From Oscillibacter sp. (lineage in GTDB: Bacteria; Bacillota; Clostridia; Oscillospirales; Oscillospiraceae): 9,501 nt of DNA. Of the stretch, positions 1-6,745 are shown in pieces; position 1 is the first letter of the stretch, and every line of letters starts with the position of its first letter. The notes beneath the pieces are model-generated. The model worked only from the letters and a program-made list of their open reading frames with translations, made no database searches and had not been told where the DNA came from. Both the position numbers and the translations under genes were made by a program. The stretch covers positions 3,865-13,365 of the forward strand of contig DPGF01000046.1 in the NCBI GenBank assembly GCA_003522105.1. Direction: 5' to 3'.

Positions 1-1
1 G

Positions 2-1645
2 GCGAGCGCCGTTCTCACAGACAAGCAGGAGGATAGGCTCCGCCGCGCCGAGGTCGACGCCGCGCGCGAAGAAGTCACGCGCGAGATCGAGACCGGCGAT
101 AAGCCCGAGCCGCCCGCCTATGAGTATCCGCCCATCACGCTGCTGAAAGAGGGCAGCGTGACGAACGCTGCCGAAGCGGGTGCGGAGCTGCGCAACAACT
201 CCCGCCGTCTGGCGCAGACGCTCACGAGCTTCGGCGTGGACGCTCAGCCGGGCGATGTGGTGCGCGGCCCGTCTGTCACGCGCTACGAATTCACGCTCAG
301 TCAGGGCGTGAAGCTCTCGAAGATCACCAACTTGCAGGACGATATTGCCCTTGCGCTCGGCGCAAGCGGCGTGCGCATCGCGCCGATTCCCAACAAGATC
401 TCCGTCGTCGGCGTCGAGGTTCCGAACAAGCTCGTTTCGCCCGTCAATATCCGCACGGTACTTGAATCGCGCGAGTTTACGCAGCACCCATCCACCACGG
501 CCTTTGCCGTCGGTAAGGACATCAGCGGCAGGAACATCGTCGGCAACATCTCGAAGCTGCCGCACGTGCTCATTGCCGGTACGACGGGCTCCGGTAAGTC
601 TGTCTGCACGAACTCTCTCATCGTCTCGATGCTCTATAAGTCAACGCCCGAAGAGGTGCGCTTTATCATGGTCGACCCGAAAATGGTCGAGCTTGCGCCC
701 TACAACGGCATCCCGCATCTGCTCATTCCTGTCGTCACCGACCCGAAAAAGGCTGCGGGCGCGCTGCAATGGGCGGTCTACGAGATGATGAAGCGCTATA
801 AGATGTTTTCCGAGCATAATGTGAAGGATCTTGCCTCCTACAATAAGGTGGCGGAAACGGACGAAACGCTCAAAAAGCTGCCGAGCGTCATCGTGGTCAT
901 CGACGAGCTGGCGGATCTGATGCTCGTGGCGGCGAAAGAGGTCGAAGAGTCGATCTGCCGCGTGGCACAGATGGGGCGCGCCGCGGGCATGCACCTCGTC
1001 ATTGCGACGCAGCGTCCCTCTGCCGATGTCATCACGGGATTGATGAAGGCCAATATCCCGAGCCGCATCGCGTTCGCGGTCGCCTCCGCGATGGAATCGC
1101 GCATTATCCTCGACACCGCGGGCGCGGAAAAGCTCGTCGGCCGCGGCGATATGCTCTATGCGCCTCTCGGCGAGGGCAAGCCCAAGCGCGTGCAGGGCTG
1201 CTTCATCTCGAGCGAGGAGATCGAGCGCGTGGTCAACTTCGTCAAGGAAAACGGCGAAACGGACTATGATGAATCCGTCATCGACAAGATCAACGCCACC
1301 GTTGCCGAGAAGGAAAAGGGCGGTGCCAAGGGCGGCTCTGCCGCTTCCGAACAGAACGCTGCCGACGAGGGCGACGAGCTGCTGCCCGCCGCGATCGACG
1401 TGGTGATGGAGACCGGGCAGGCCTCCGTTTCGATGCTCCAGCGCCGCTTGAAGCTTGGCTATTCGCGCGCTGCGCGCATTGTCGACGAGATGGAGACGCG
1501 CGGCATCGTGGGGCAGTTTGAAGGTTCCAAGCCCCGCCAGATCCTCATCACGAAGGAGCAGTGGCAGGAGCTCAAGATGAAGGGCGCCTACGGCCTCACC
1601 CCGCCGGAAGACGGAGAGGACGCCGCAGGCGGGGAAGAAAACTGA
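2..1645 (+). CDS. ftsK: DNA translocase FtsK/SpoIIIE, C-terminal part (5' end outside window)
   Basis: An ATP-driven, membrane-tethered hexameric motor that pumps double-stranded DNA through the division or sporulation septum. The reading frame is open from base 2, so the GTG at 158 is not the start. The N-terminal membrane domain lies upstream of the window, and 547 residues are visible. A charged linker (about residues 1-42) leads into the PPITLL motif that opens the alpha/beta motor. Walker A is GTTGSGKS (residues 193-200). Walker B is VVIDELADLM, with D301 and E302. A conserved RAAGMHLVIATQRPS stretch follows. A low-complexity Glu/Gly/Ala linker joins the motor to the C-terminal winged-helix gamma domain (about 460-518), which in the family reads polar DNA sequences. 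The frame is intact. Whether the protein acts in division, sporulation or both cannot be told from this fragment, although the next two genes are spore genes. Confidence 0.97.
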   Translation, partial: ASAVLTDKQEDRLRRAEVDAAREEVTREIETGDKPEPPAYEYPPITLLKEGSVTNAAEAGAELRNNSRRLAQTLTSFGVDAQPGDVVRGPSVTRYEFTLSQGVKLSKITNLQDDIALALGASGVRIAPIPNKISVVGVEVPNKLVSPVNIRTVLESREFTQHPSTTAFAVGKDISGRNIVGNISKLPHVLIAGTTGSGKSVCTNSLIVSMLYKSTPEEVRFIMVDPKMVELAPYNGIPHLLIPVVTDPKKAAGALQWAVYEMMKRYKMFSEHNVKDLASYNKVAETDETLKKLPSVIVVIDELADLMLVAAKEVEESICRVAQMGRAAGMHLVIATQRPSADVITGLMKANIPSRIAFAVASAMESRIILDTAGAEKLVGRGDMLYAPLGEGKPKRVQGCFISSEEIERVVNFVKENGETDYDESVIDKINATVAEKEKGGAKGGSAASEQNAADEGDELLPAAIDVVMETGQASVSMLQRRLKLGYSRAARIVDEMETRGIVGQFEGSKPRQILITKEQWQELKMKGAYGLTPPEDGEDAAGGEEN

Positions 1646-1659
1646 AGCAAAGCGAAAGC

Positions 1660-1689
1660 GCCGCAGGCATGACCTGCGGCACTTTTTTT
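1660..1689 (+). terminator. Rho-independent terminator after ftsK
   Basis: An 8-bp GC-rich stem (GCCGCAGG at 1660-1667 with CCTGCGGC at 1673-1680) has a 5-base loop and is followed, after AC, by seven T's (1683-1689). It begins 15 bases after the ftsK stop codon. It should separate ftsK transcription from the spore genes downstream. Confidence 0.88.
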
Positions 1690-1715
1690 CGTTGGGGCAC
1701 TGCGGGCGGCAGATG

Positions 1716-1723
1716 CATAGACT
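1716..1723 (+). promoter_or_regulatory. Possible sporulation-sigma -10 element upstream of cwlJ
   Basis: CATAGACT resembles the CATA-type -10 boxes used by the mother-cell sigma factors SigE and SigK. It lies between the ftsK terminator and the cwlJ start, about 33 bases before the ATG, which is a suitable place for a promoter. An AC dinucleotide 15 bases upstream would be a minimal SigK-type -35. No good SigE -35 is visible, and no vegetative TTGACA/TATAAT pair is evident. In Bacillus the cwlJ and gerQ genes are expressed in the mother cell. The call rests on one short motif. Confidence 0.3.
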
Positions 1724-1743
1724 GGCGGGGAAGAAAAAATGGG

Positions 1744-1748
1744 GGAGG
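1744..1748 (+). promoter_or_regulatory. Ribosome binding site that fixes the cwlJ start
   Basis: A perfect GGAGG lies 8 bases before the ATG at 1757. An in-frame ATG at 1739 lies upstream of this site and has no ribosome site of its own in the right place, so translation most likely starts at 1757. Confidence 0.75.
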
Positions 1749-1756
1749 AGATCGAC

Positions 1757-2197
1757 ATGGCCTATTCCGACAGAGAGCTGCTTGCGCGGCTCATCGAGTG
1801 CGAAGCGGGCGGCGAGGGCGAGAACGGAATGAAAGCGGTGGCGAGCGTCGTGATGAACCGCGTGCGCTCGACCGGCGGCGAATATGCGCGCGTGGGGCAG
1901 GGCAGTATCCGCAAGATCATCTTTCAGCCGGGCCAGTTCGTCTGTGCGAGCGAGACAGAACACGGCGCATATAATCCGCAGAATATCTACAACATGCGTC
2001 CGACCGAAATTCATTATGAGATCGCGGATTGGGCCATTGCCGGCAACCGGCTTCCCGGACTCGGCGAGGCGCTGTGGTTTTTCAACCCCTTTTCGCCCTC
2101 CTGCCGCGCGAATTTCCCCTCGAATGTGGGAACGTTCGTCATGCGCATCGGTGACCACTGCTTCTACGAACCCACCGCGGCGTATTACAGCACCTGA
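1757..2197 (+). CDS. cwlJ: Spore cortex-lytic cell wall hydrolase, CwlJ/SleB family
   Basis: Predicted to cut spore-cortex peptidoglycan during germination. The 146 residues are a single hydrolase-2 (SleB/CwlJ) domain with no signal peptide and no peptidoglycan-binding repeat. That fits CwlJ (about 142 residues in Bacillus), which is made in the mother cell and placed at the coat/cortex boundary, rather than the secreted, longer SleB. The N-terminal RLIECEAGGEGENG stretch holds the probable catalytic glutamate (E16 by analogy with the EA-x-GE motif of SleB). It is followed by a VVMNRV helix, the QPGQF segment, a WFFNP strand and the terminal HCFYEP motif, all typical of the family. The next gene resembles GerQ, the protein needed to localise CwlJ in Bacillus, and this supports CwlJ over other hydrolases of the family. 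Transcription is probably sporulation-specific. The function is inferred from the family. Confidence 0.87.
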   Translation: MAYSDRELLARLIECEAGGEGENGMKAVASVVMNRVRSTGGEYARVGQGSIRKIIFQPGQFVCASETEHGAYNPQNIYNMRPTEIHYEIADWAIAGNRLPGLGEALWFFNPFSPSCRANFPSNVGTFVMRIGDHCFYEPTAAYYST

Positions 2198-2240
2198 GAG
2201 AAGAAAATCAGCAGCATCGGGAAAAGGAGAGAACTTGGCT

Positions 2241-2702
2241 ATGATCCAGATGGGAAAAAGCATGCCTCGTCTTTACGAGCAGATGACCGCCGTGCCGGTT
2301 GCGGCGGTTACGCCGCAAAGCGGCGAAGGTCACGTCAGCCAGAGCTATGAGCAGATGCTCGGCGGTTCGGCGGGGGCGGGGAGCGTAACACTCGTGCCGC
2401 AGAACCACGCGGAAGGACAGTTTCAGCCGACGCCCGACGAGATCGAAGAGTCTCGGACGGTCGACAAGATGTCCTATAATTCATGGAAGGGAATGCTTGC
2501 GCGCAACATCGGCCGTGCGGTCATCGTGAGCTTTCTTGTCGGCTCACAGCATACGGTCGTGGCGACGGGAACGCTGCGGGAGGTCGGAAACGACTACATT
2601 ACGATCTATCACCCGGGGCGCAGTGCCTATCTCACGGCCGATCTGTATTCCATTCGCTTTGTAGAGTTTCCGCAGGGGGACGCGGTGCTCACGATCAATT
2701 AG
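2241..2702 (+). CDS. gerQ: GerQ-like spore coat protein
   Basis: A 153-residue protein with a low-complexity, Gln/Gly/Ala/Pro-rich N-terminal half (residues 1-75) and a compact beta-rich C-terminal domain (about 78-145). From recalled family sequence, that domain fits the GerQ pattern: SY at 78-79, then N-x-G(R/K), a hydrophobic strand, G-x-x-x-x-x-G-x-D-x-I-x-I, P-G-x-x-x-YL, and a final Y-x-x-x-F-V-x-F strand. In Bacillus, GerQ is an inner-coat protein required for CwlJ to reach the coat, and the two genes are adjacent as here (43-base gap). The ATG at 2241 is 9 bases after GGAGAG. An in-frame TTG at 2235 sits only 3 bases after it and is less likely. The short repeat YEQM occurs at 12-15 and 37-40. 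The protein is lysine-poor (K6, K76, K83), unlike Bacillus GerQ, whose N-terminal lysines are cross-linked. The GerQ call rests on domain pattern plus neighbour, not on a database match. Confidence 0.62.
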   Translation: MIQMGKSMPRLYEQMTAVPVAAVTPQSGEGHVSQSYEQMLGGSAGAGSVTLVPQNHAEGQFQPTPDEIEESRTVDKMSYNSWKGMLARNIGRAVIVSFLVGSQHTVVATGTLREVGNDYITIYHPGRSAYLTADLYSIRFVEFPQGDAVLTIN

Positions 2703-2733
2703 GAAGGGACGCTTTCGCGTCCCTTCCTTTTTT
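2701..2733 (+). terminator. Strong Rho-independent terminator after gerQ
   Basis: GGAAGGGACG (2702-2711) pairs perfectly with CGTCCCTTCC (2718-2727) around a CTTTCG loop, followed by six T's (2728-2733). It overlaps the gerQ stop codon. On the minus strand the same hairpin is followed by TAATTG rather than a T run, so it should serve mainly the plus-strand unit. Confidence 0.93.
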
Positions 2734-2738
2734 GAGTG

Positions 2739-4112
2739 TTAGAATCTCCTTCTGCGGCCGCGGTAGCCGCTGCCGGCTCTGCTGCGGCGGCGGTGGCCGT
2801 AGCGACGGCGGCGGGAGAACATTGTTACATAAACAACGAGCGCGACAATGAGCAGCAGTACGACGACGGAGAGGATCTTGACAAGCGGCTTTGCAAAAAA
2901 GTCCGAAACATCGCGCCGCGCCGTCAAAAACCAGGAGGCCGACACATCATTGAGCGCAAGAAGCTGCGTTTCGGCGTAAACGGTGTCGTTGTAAGAGAGC
3001 GTCAGCGTGCCAAGCACATCGCCTGCCGCAACGGGCGCGTCAACGGTCTCGTTCGTCAGTGTGACTGTGCGCTCGAGCATCTCGGGTTCTACATTATCCG
3101 GCAGCAGACAGGAAATATCCTCCGCGGCATGAGCGACGACATAATTTGTCTCGCTCGAGAGTGCAACGGGAACCTCCTGCACGGGGTCGGCGGAGGAAAG
3201 AACGTCGCGACGGACGAAGTTATCAAAGCCCCAGTCGAACATGCGCGAGGTTTCCGAGAAGCTGCGCGTTAAAATGGTCACGCCGTCCTCAAGCGTCACG
3301 CGCTCCGCGCCCAGCACCACGCTGATCATATGGCGGCTGCCGCGGACGGCGGAGGAAATGAGGCAGTAGCCCGCCTCGGGCGTGGAGCCGGTCTTGATGC
3401 CCTGCGCGTCGCGGTAAACATAGCCGCGGGCGCGCCAGTTGGAGATGAGAAAGTTCGTCGAGTGCAGCTCGCGCGGCTTTTCGGTCATGTTGGTGGCGGG
3501 TACGGTGTAGCTCTTGGAGTTGCAGATCTCCATGAACTTGTCGTGCTTCATCGCCTCGCGTGTGATGAGGTAGAGATCCCACGCGGTCGTATAGTGCTGG
3601 GAATTGTGCAGGCCCGTGGCATTGGCAAAGTGCGTGTGCTCGCAGCCAAGCTCTGTTGCGCGCTCGTTCATGCGCGCAACGAACGCCTCGACCGAGCCGC
3701 TGATGTACTCGCCGAGAATGTTGCACGTCTCGTTTGCCGAGACGATGAGCATGCAGTTGAGCAGCTGCTCGACCGTCATCGTTTCGCCGGCGACGATGTT
3801 AGCGGTGCTGCCGTCGCTTGCAAGACCATTGAGCGCCGACTCCGTTGCGGTGACGGAGTCGCTGAGCGAGAGCCTGCCCTCGTCGATGGCCTCGAATACG
3901 AGCAGCGCGGTCATGATCTTCGTAAGCGAAGCGGGGTAGTTCTCCTGGTGGGCGTTTTTTTCGTAAAGGATCTCGCCCGTGTCCGCTTCGATGAGAAGAC
4001 CCGCGCGCGCGTCCAGATCAAAGGATTCGTAAGCGTCGGCGCTTGTCAGAGAAAAGAGGGGGAGCAGGAGAAGAAAGGATAAAAAAAGTGACACAAGACG
4101 GCGTTTTTTCAT
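2739..4112 (-). CDS. D-alanyl-D-alanine carboxypeptidase (PBP5/DacF-type, family S11), membrane anchored
   Basis: A low-molecular-weight penicillin-binding protein that removes the terminal D-alanine from peptidoglycan stem peptides outside the membrane, limiting cross-linking. The 457 residues start at the ATG at 4112, with GAGGT 8 bases upstream; an in-frame ATG at 4181 lacks this support. Residues 1-27 form a Sec signal peptide (MKKRR, hydrophobic core, SADA). The three catalytic motifs are all present: SLTK at 62-65 (nucleophile S62), SAN at 125-127 and KTG at 240-242. A beta-rich C-terminal domain follows (about 295-395). A transmembrane helix near 410-432 replaces the usual amphipathic anchor. 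The last 25 residues hold 13 arginines and should face the cytoplasm. The gene is convergent with gerQ and shares an upstream region with comEA. Whether it is the vegetative DacA type or a sporulation DacF/DacB type cannot be decided here. Confidence 0.95.
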   Translation of the reverse strand: MKKRRLVSLFLSFLLLLPLFSLTSADAYESFDLDARAGLLIEADTGEILYEKNAHQENYPASLTKIMTALLVFEAIDEGRLSLSDSVTATESALNGLASDGSTANIVAGETMTVEQLLNCMLIVSANETCNILGEYISGSVEAFVARMNERATELGCEHTHFANATGLHNSQHYTTAWDLYLITREAMKHDKFMEICNSKSYTVPATNMTEKPRELHSTNFLISNWRARGYVYRDAQGIKTGSTPEAGYCLISSAVRGSRHMISVVLGAERVTLEDGVTILTRSFSETSRMFDWGFDNFVRRDVLSSADPVQEVPVALSSETNYVVAHAAEDISCLLPDNVEPEMLERTVTLTNETVDAPVAAGDVLGTLTLSYNDTVYAETQLLALNDVSASWFLTARRDVSDFFAKPLVKILSVVVLLLIVALVVYVTMFSRRRRYGHRRRSRAGSGYRGRRRRF

Positions 4113-4140
4113 GGAAATATACCTCATCGTATGATACAAT
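4112..4140 (+). promoter_or_regulatory. Candidate promoter for the comEA/two-component operon
   Basis: TGGAAA (4112-4117) and TACAAT (4135-4140) are exactly 17 bases apart, and a TGA before the -10 gives an extended TGnTACAAT element. The start would fall near 4147, leaving about 75 bases of untranslated leader before the comEA GTG. The -35 touches the start codon of the divergent carboxypeptidase gene. Confidence 0.5.
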
Positions 4141-4192
4141 AAAACATAGAATGTAGTTAAGATGAGCGCGCCGTTCGGCACGTTTCGACATC

Positions 4193-4221
4193 AGTATAGC
4201 AAAAAAGGCAGGCGAGCGCAA
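4193..4221 (-). promoter_or_regulatory. Candidate promoter for the carboxypeptidase gene
   Basis: Read on the minus strand, TATACT (4193-4198) is preceded by TGC, forming an extended -10. A weak TTGCGC -35 (4216-4221) lies exactly 17 bases upstream. The start would fall near 4186, giving a leader of about 74 bases that contains the GAGGT ribosome site. A second AT-rich box nearer the gene (minus-strand TATCAT, 4131-4136) would start transcription inside the ribosome site and is less likely. Confidence 0.5.
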
Positions 4222-4223
4222 CC

Positions 4224-4628
4224 GTGGAAACAAAAGAAAAAACAGGCAGCTTTAGCGGTATTTCCCTTGTGCTTGCAGCGCTGACGGTTTTGTTTGCCGT
4301 TTCGCTCGTGTTTCTGCATAAAACGGCATACGAGGGGAATGCGCATGGCGACTATACCGTGACCGTGCAGCACAGGAACGATGAGATCACCGCGCCCACG
4401 CGCGTGCTCGTAAACGTCAATACCGCCGATGCGGCGGAACTGGAAACGCTCACGGGCATCGGCCCGTCGCTTGCGCAGGCGATCATCGACTATCGCGCCG
4501 AGCACGGAGACTTTACCGCGGCGGAGGAGCTTTTGCTTGTCAAGGGCATCGGAGAGGCAAAGCTTGAGGGCTTCCGCGCGCAGATCACATTCACGGAGGA
4601 GGAACCCAATGAAGATCCTGGTCGTTGA
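4224..4628 (+). CDS. comEA: ComEA-like membrane-anchored helix-hairpin-helix DNA-binding protein
   Basis: A 134-residue protein with a short cytoplasmic N-terminus, one transmembrane helix (about residues 13-32), an extracytoplasmic linker and a C-terminal helix-hairpin-helix domain (about 62-122). The domain opens with VNVNTADAAEL and has two hairpins, LTGIGPSLAQAI and VKGIGEAKLEGF, the ComEA signature. In transformable Gram-positive bacteria ComEA binds incoming double-stranded DNA at the cell surface. This copy is shorter than Bacillus ComEA (about 205 residues) and has only the anchor and the HhH unit. No comEB or comEC follows, so competence is not shown here; another DNA-binding role is possible. 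GTG at 4224 is the only start after the in-frame TAG at 4197, and its ribosome site (AGGCAGG) is weak. The last 20 bases overlap the start of the response-regulator gene, whose ribosome site lies inside this coding region. Confidence 0.8.
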   Translation: METKEKTGSFSGISLVLAALTVLFAVSLVFLHKTAYEGNAHGDYTVTVQHRNDEITAPTRVLVNVNTADAAELETLTGIGPSLAQAIIDYRAEHGDFTAAEELLLVKGIGEAKLEGFRAQITFTEEEPNEDPGR

Positions 4629-5292
4629 TGACGAGCTTTTGCTCGTCAAAGGCATGAAATTCAATCTGGAAAACGAGGGCTACACGGTCGAGACCGCTTA
4701 CGACGGCGCCACGGCGATCGACATGGCGAAAACGGACGAGTTCGACCTCATTATCCTCGATCTGATGATGCCGCAGGTGGACGGGCTGACGGCCTGCATG
4801 CGCATTCGCGAATTCTCCAATGTGCCGATCATCATGCTCACTGCCCGCAGCGAAGACGCCGATAAGATCATCGGTCTTGAGTCCGGCGCGGACGACTATA
4901 TCACAAAGCCGTTCAATATTCTTGAGCTCAAGGCGCGCATCCGCGCGCTGCTGCGCCGGGCGAATGCCGCCCCGCAGCAAAAACAGCAGCCCTCACTTCT
5001 GACTGCGGGCGGCATCACGCTGGATCCCGAGCAGCGCGTCGCCATGAAAAACGGCGAGATCATCGAGCTGACGGCCAAGGAATATGACCTCATCGAGCTG
5101 CTTGTCAGAAATCCGCGCCGCATTTATTCGCGCGAAAATCTGATGGATCTTGTCTGGGGCTACACCTACGCGGGCGATTACCGCACGGTGGACGTACACA
5201 TTCGGCGGCTGCGCGAAAAGCTTGAGGACAATCCTGCCGCCCCACAGCATATTCTGACGAAGTGGGGCGTGGGGTACTATTTGAAGGACTGA
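4609..5292 (+). CDS. Response regulator, OmpR/PhoB family
   Basis: The DNA-binding half of a two-component system, phosphorylated by the kinase encoded next. The 227 residues comprise a receiver domain (1-about 120) and a winged-helix output domain (about 128-226). Receiver landmarks are the acidic pair D7/D8, phospho-acceptor D51 (LILD-LMMP context), T78 and K100 (ITKPF). The output domain shows ELTAKEYDLIELL, the recognition-helix stretch YRTVDVHIRRLREKL and the WGVGYYL wing. ATG at 4609 has GGAGGAGG about 6 bases upstream. It starts inside comEA, with a 20-base overlap, so the two are probably translationally coupled. The kinase gene begins 37 bases downstream. The target genes are unknown; autoregulation and control of the neighbouring envelope genes would be usual for the family but are inference. 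Confidence 0.96.
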   Translation: MKILVVDDELLLVKGMKFNLENEGYTVETAYDGATAIDMAKTDEFDLIILDLMMPQVDGLTACMRIREFSNVPIIMLTARSEDADKIIGLESGADDYITKPFNILELKARIRALLRRANAAPQQKQQPSLLTAGGITLDPEQRVAMKNGEIIELTAKEYDLIELLVRNPRRIYSRENLMDLVWGYTYAGDYRTVDVHIRRLREKLEDNPAAPQHILTKWGVGYYLKD

Positions 5293-5329
5293 ACGCAACA
5301 TGTGAGAAAAGAGGAAAGGAGGCACCGCC

Positions 5330-6745
5330 ATGCAGGCGCATACGAGCTTACAGCGCAAATTCAGCTTTGGCTATATCGCCATCATTCTGGCGGTGCTGCT
5401 TCTGCTGAACACATACCCTCTCATCACGTCGGAAAACCTGACGTTTCGCTCCAAGCAAAGCTCACTGCAAGGCAGCGTTTCGGTGATGGTGACGGCGCTT
5501 GCGGGACTGGAAGAGCTGAGCGAGGAAAATGTGGCAGGCGCGATGACGCTTGTGGAAGAGAGCGGCATTTCACGCGTTCTGGTCACGGACGCGTCCGGCC
5601 GTGTGCTGTACGATACGCGCGAGACCGACGGCGCCATCGGGCGCTACGCCTTTTATACAGAGCTTGTGCAGGCGCTGCGCGGGGAGGATGTTTTTTACAC
5701 GGAGTTTTCAGACAAGGCGTTCAAAAGCCGCGCGGCCTCACCGGTCATTTACCACAACCAGACGATCGGCGCGGTCTACGCCTACGAATATGACACCGAG
5801 CAGGCGGCGCTGCTGCTGTCGCTGCAAAGAAACCTTGTGACCATTTCCATGGTGGTGCTGGTATTTGCCGGCGGGATCAGCGTGCTTTTATCCCGCGTGC
5901 TGACGCGGCGCTTCGGCGTGCTGACCGATGCCATTCGAAAAATGCGCGAAGGCTCGTACAGCCACCGCGCCGAAGTCGGCGGAAATGACGAGATCAGCGA
6001 GCTTGCCGCCGAGTTCAACGACATGGCGGATCGCTTGCAGACCATTGAGGACGCGCGCCGCCGCTTTGTATCCGATGCGAGCCACGAGCTCAAAACGCCG
6101 CTTGCGGGCATTCGCCTGCTGTCTGATTCCATTTTGCAGACGCAGGATATGGACGCGCAGACCGTGCGCGAATTCGTCGGCGACATTGAGCAGGAATCTG
6201 AGCGCCTTGCGCGCATTACGGAAAATCTGCTGCGCCTGACGCGCCTTGACAGCGGCCTGCTGCCGGAGGCGCAGCGCGTCGATCTTTCGCCTGTCGTTGC
6301 GCGCGTGGCGCGCATGCTGCGCCTGGTGGCGGAGGAAAAGAAGGTCGACCTCTCCTATGAAGTGCGCCGCGAGGGGCAGACGCTTGCAAGCGAGGACGAG
6401 ATCCATGAGATCATCTATAATCTGACGGAAAACGCCATCAAATATAACCACCCCGGCGGCTTTGTGAAGCTTGCTCTGGCGGGGGACGAGGACAACTGCC
6501 TGCTCACCGTCAGTGATGACGGCATCGGCATTCCGGAGGAGGACATGCCCCGCATCTTCGACCGTTTTTACCGCGTGGACAAGATGCGCTCCCGTGCAGC
6601 GGGCGGCACCGGCCTCGGCCTTTCCATCGCGGCCGACACGGCGCGCCGCCGCGGCGGCAGTATCGAGGTGCGCGCAAGAGAGGGCGGCGGCACAGTATTC
6701 ACCGTGCGCCTGCCGCGCTGCAAAGAGGGAGGGGAGGAACGATGA
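5330..6745 (+). CDS. HAMP-domain sensor histidine kinase
   Basis: A membrane sensor that autophosphorylates on histidine and passes phosphate to the adjacent response regulator. The 471 residues run as follows: TM1 (about 12-31); an extracytoplasmic sensor of about 135 residues with a PAS/Cache-like VLVTDASGRVLYDT strand pair; TM2 (about 168-188); HAMP (189-241); a HisKA dimerisation helix with phospho-site H252 in SDASHELKTPL; and an HATPase domain. The ATP site has N-box NLTENAIKYN (N364 region), G1 DDGIGIP (396-402), F-box IFDRFYRVD and G2 GGTGLGLS (425-432). No catalytic residue is missing. The layout is PhoR/ResE-like. ATG at 5330 follows AAAGGAGG at good spacing. The stop codon overlaps the start of the next gene (ATGA), tying kinase and lipoprotein synthesis together. 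The stimulus is unknown; the lipoprotein partner and envelope neighbours suggest a cell-wall signal. Confidence 0.96.
   Translation: MQAHTSLQRKFSFGYIAIILAVLLLLNTYPLITSENLTFRSKQSSLQGSVSVMVTALAGLEELSEENVAGAMTLVEESGISRVLVTDASGRVLYDTRETDGAIGRYAFYTELVQALRGEDVFYTEFSDKAFKSRAASPVIYHNQTIGAVYAYEYDTEQAALLLSLQRNLVTISMVVLVFAGGISVLLSRVLTRRFGVLTDAIRKMREGSYSHRAEVGGNDEISELAAEFNDMADRLQTIEDARRRFVSDASHELKTPLAGIRLLSDSILQTQDMDAQTVREFVGDIEQESERLARITENLLRLTRLDSGLLPEAQRVDLSPVVARVARMLRLVAEEKKVDLSYEVRREGQTLASEDEIHEIIYNLTENAIKYNHPGGFVKLALAGDEDNCLLTVSDDGIGIPEEDMPRIFDRFYRVDKMRSRAAGGTGLGLSIAADTARRRGGSIEVRAREGGGTVFTVRLPRCKEGGEER

Noticed and set aside
158..160. GTG as the start of the FtsK/SpoIIIE gene
   Set aside because: The same frame is open back to base 2 and encodes the PPITLL linker just before it, so the gene is merely cut by the window edge.
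1739..1756. Upstream ATG giving a 6-residue longer CwlJ
   Set aside because: The GGAGG site lies downstream of it and is ideally spaced for the ATG at 1757.
641..2263. A 540-codon open frame on the minus strand
   Set aside because: It lies antisense to ftsK and cwlJ, crosses a real terminator and shows no domain. It is a product of GC-rich codon bias.
2701..2733. Hairpin as a bidirectional terminator also ending the carboxypeptidase gene
   Set aside because: The minus-strand side lacks a T run, so only the plus-strand function is well supported.
2752..2815. GCGG-rich simple repeat
   Set aside because: It is the Arg-rich tail of the carboxypeptidase read on the opposite strand, not an independent repeat.
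4131..4136. Minus-strand TATCAT as the carboxypeptidase -10
   Set aside because: Transcription would begin within the GAGGT ribosome site, leaving no usable leader.
5782..6451. Two long antisense open frames opposite the histidine kinase
   Set aside because: They mirror a complete kinase with every catalytic motif and have low-complexity Arg/Ser/Ala composition.
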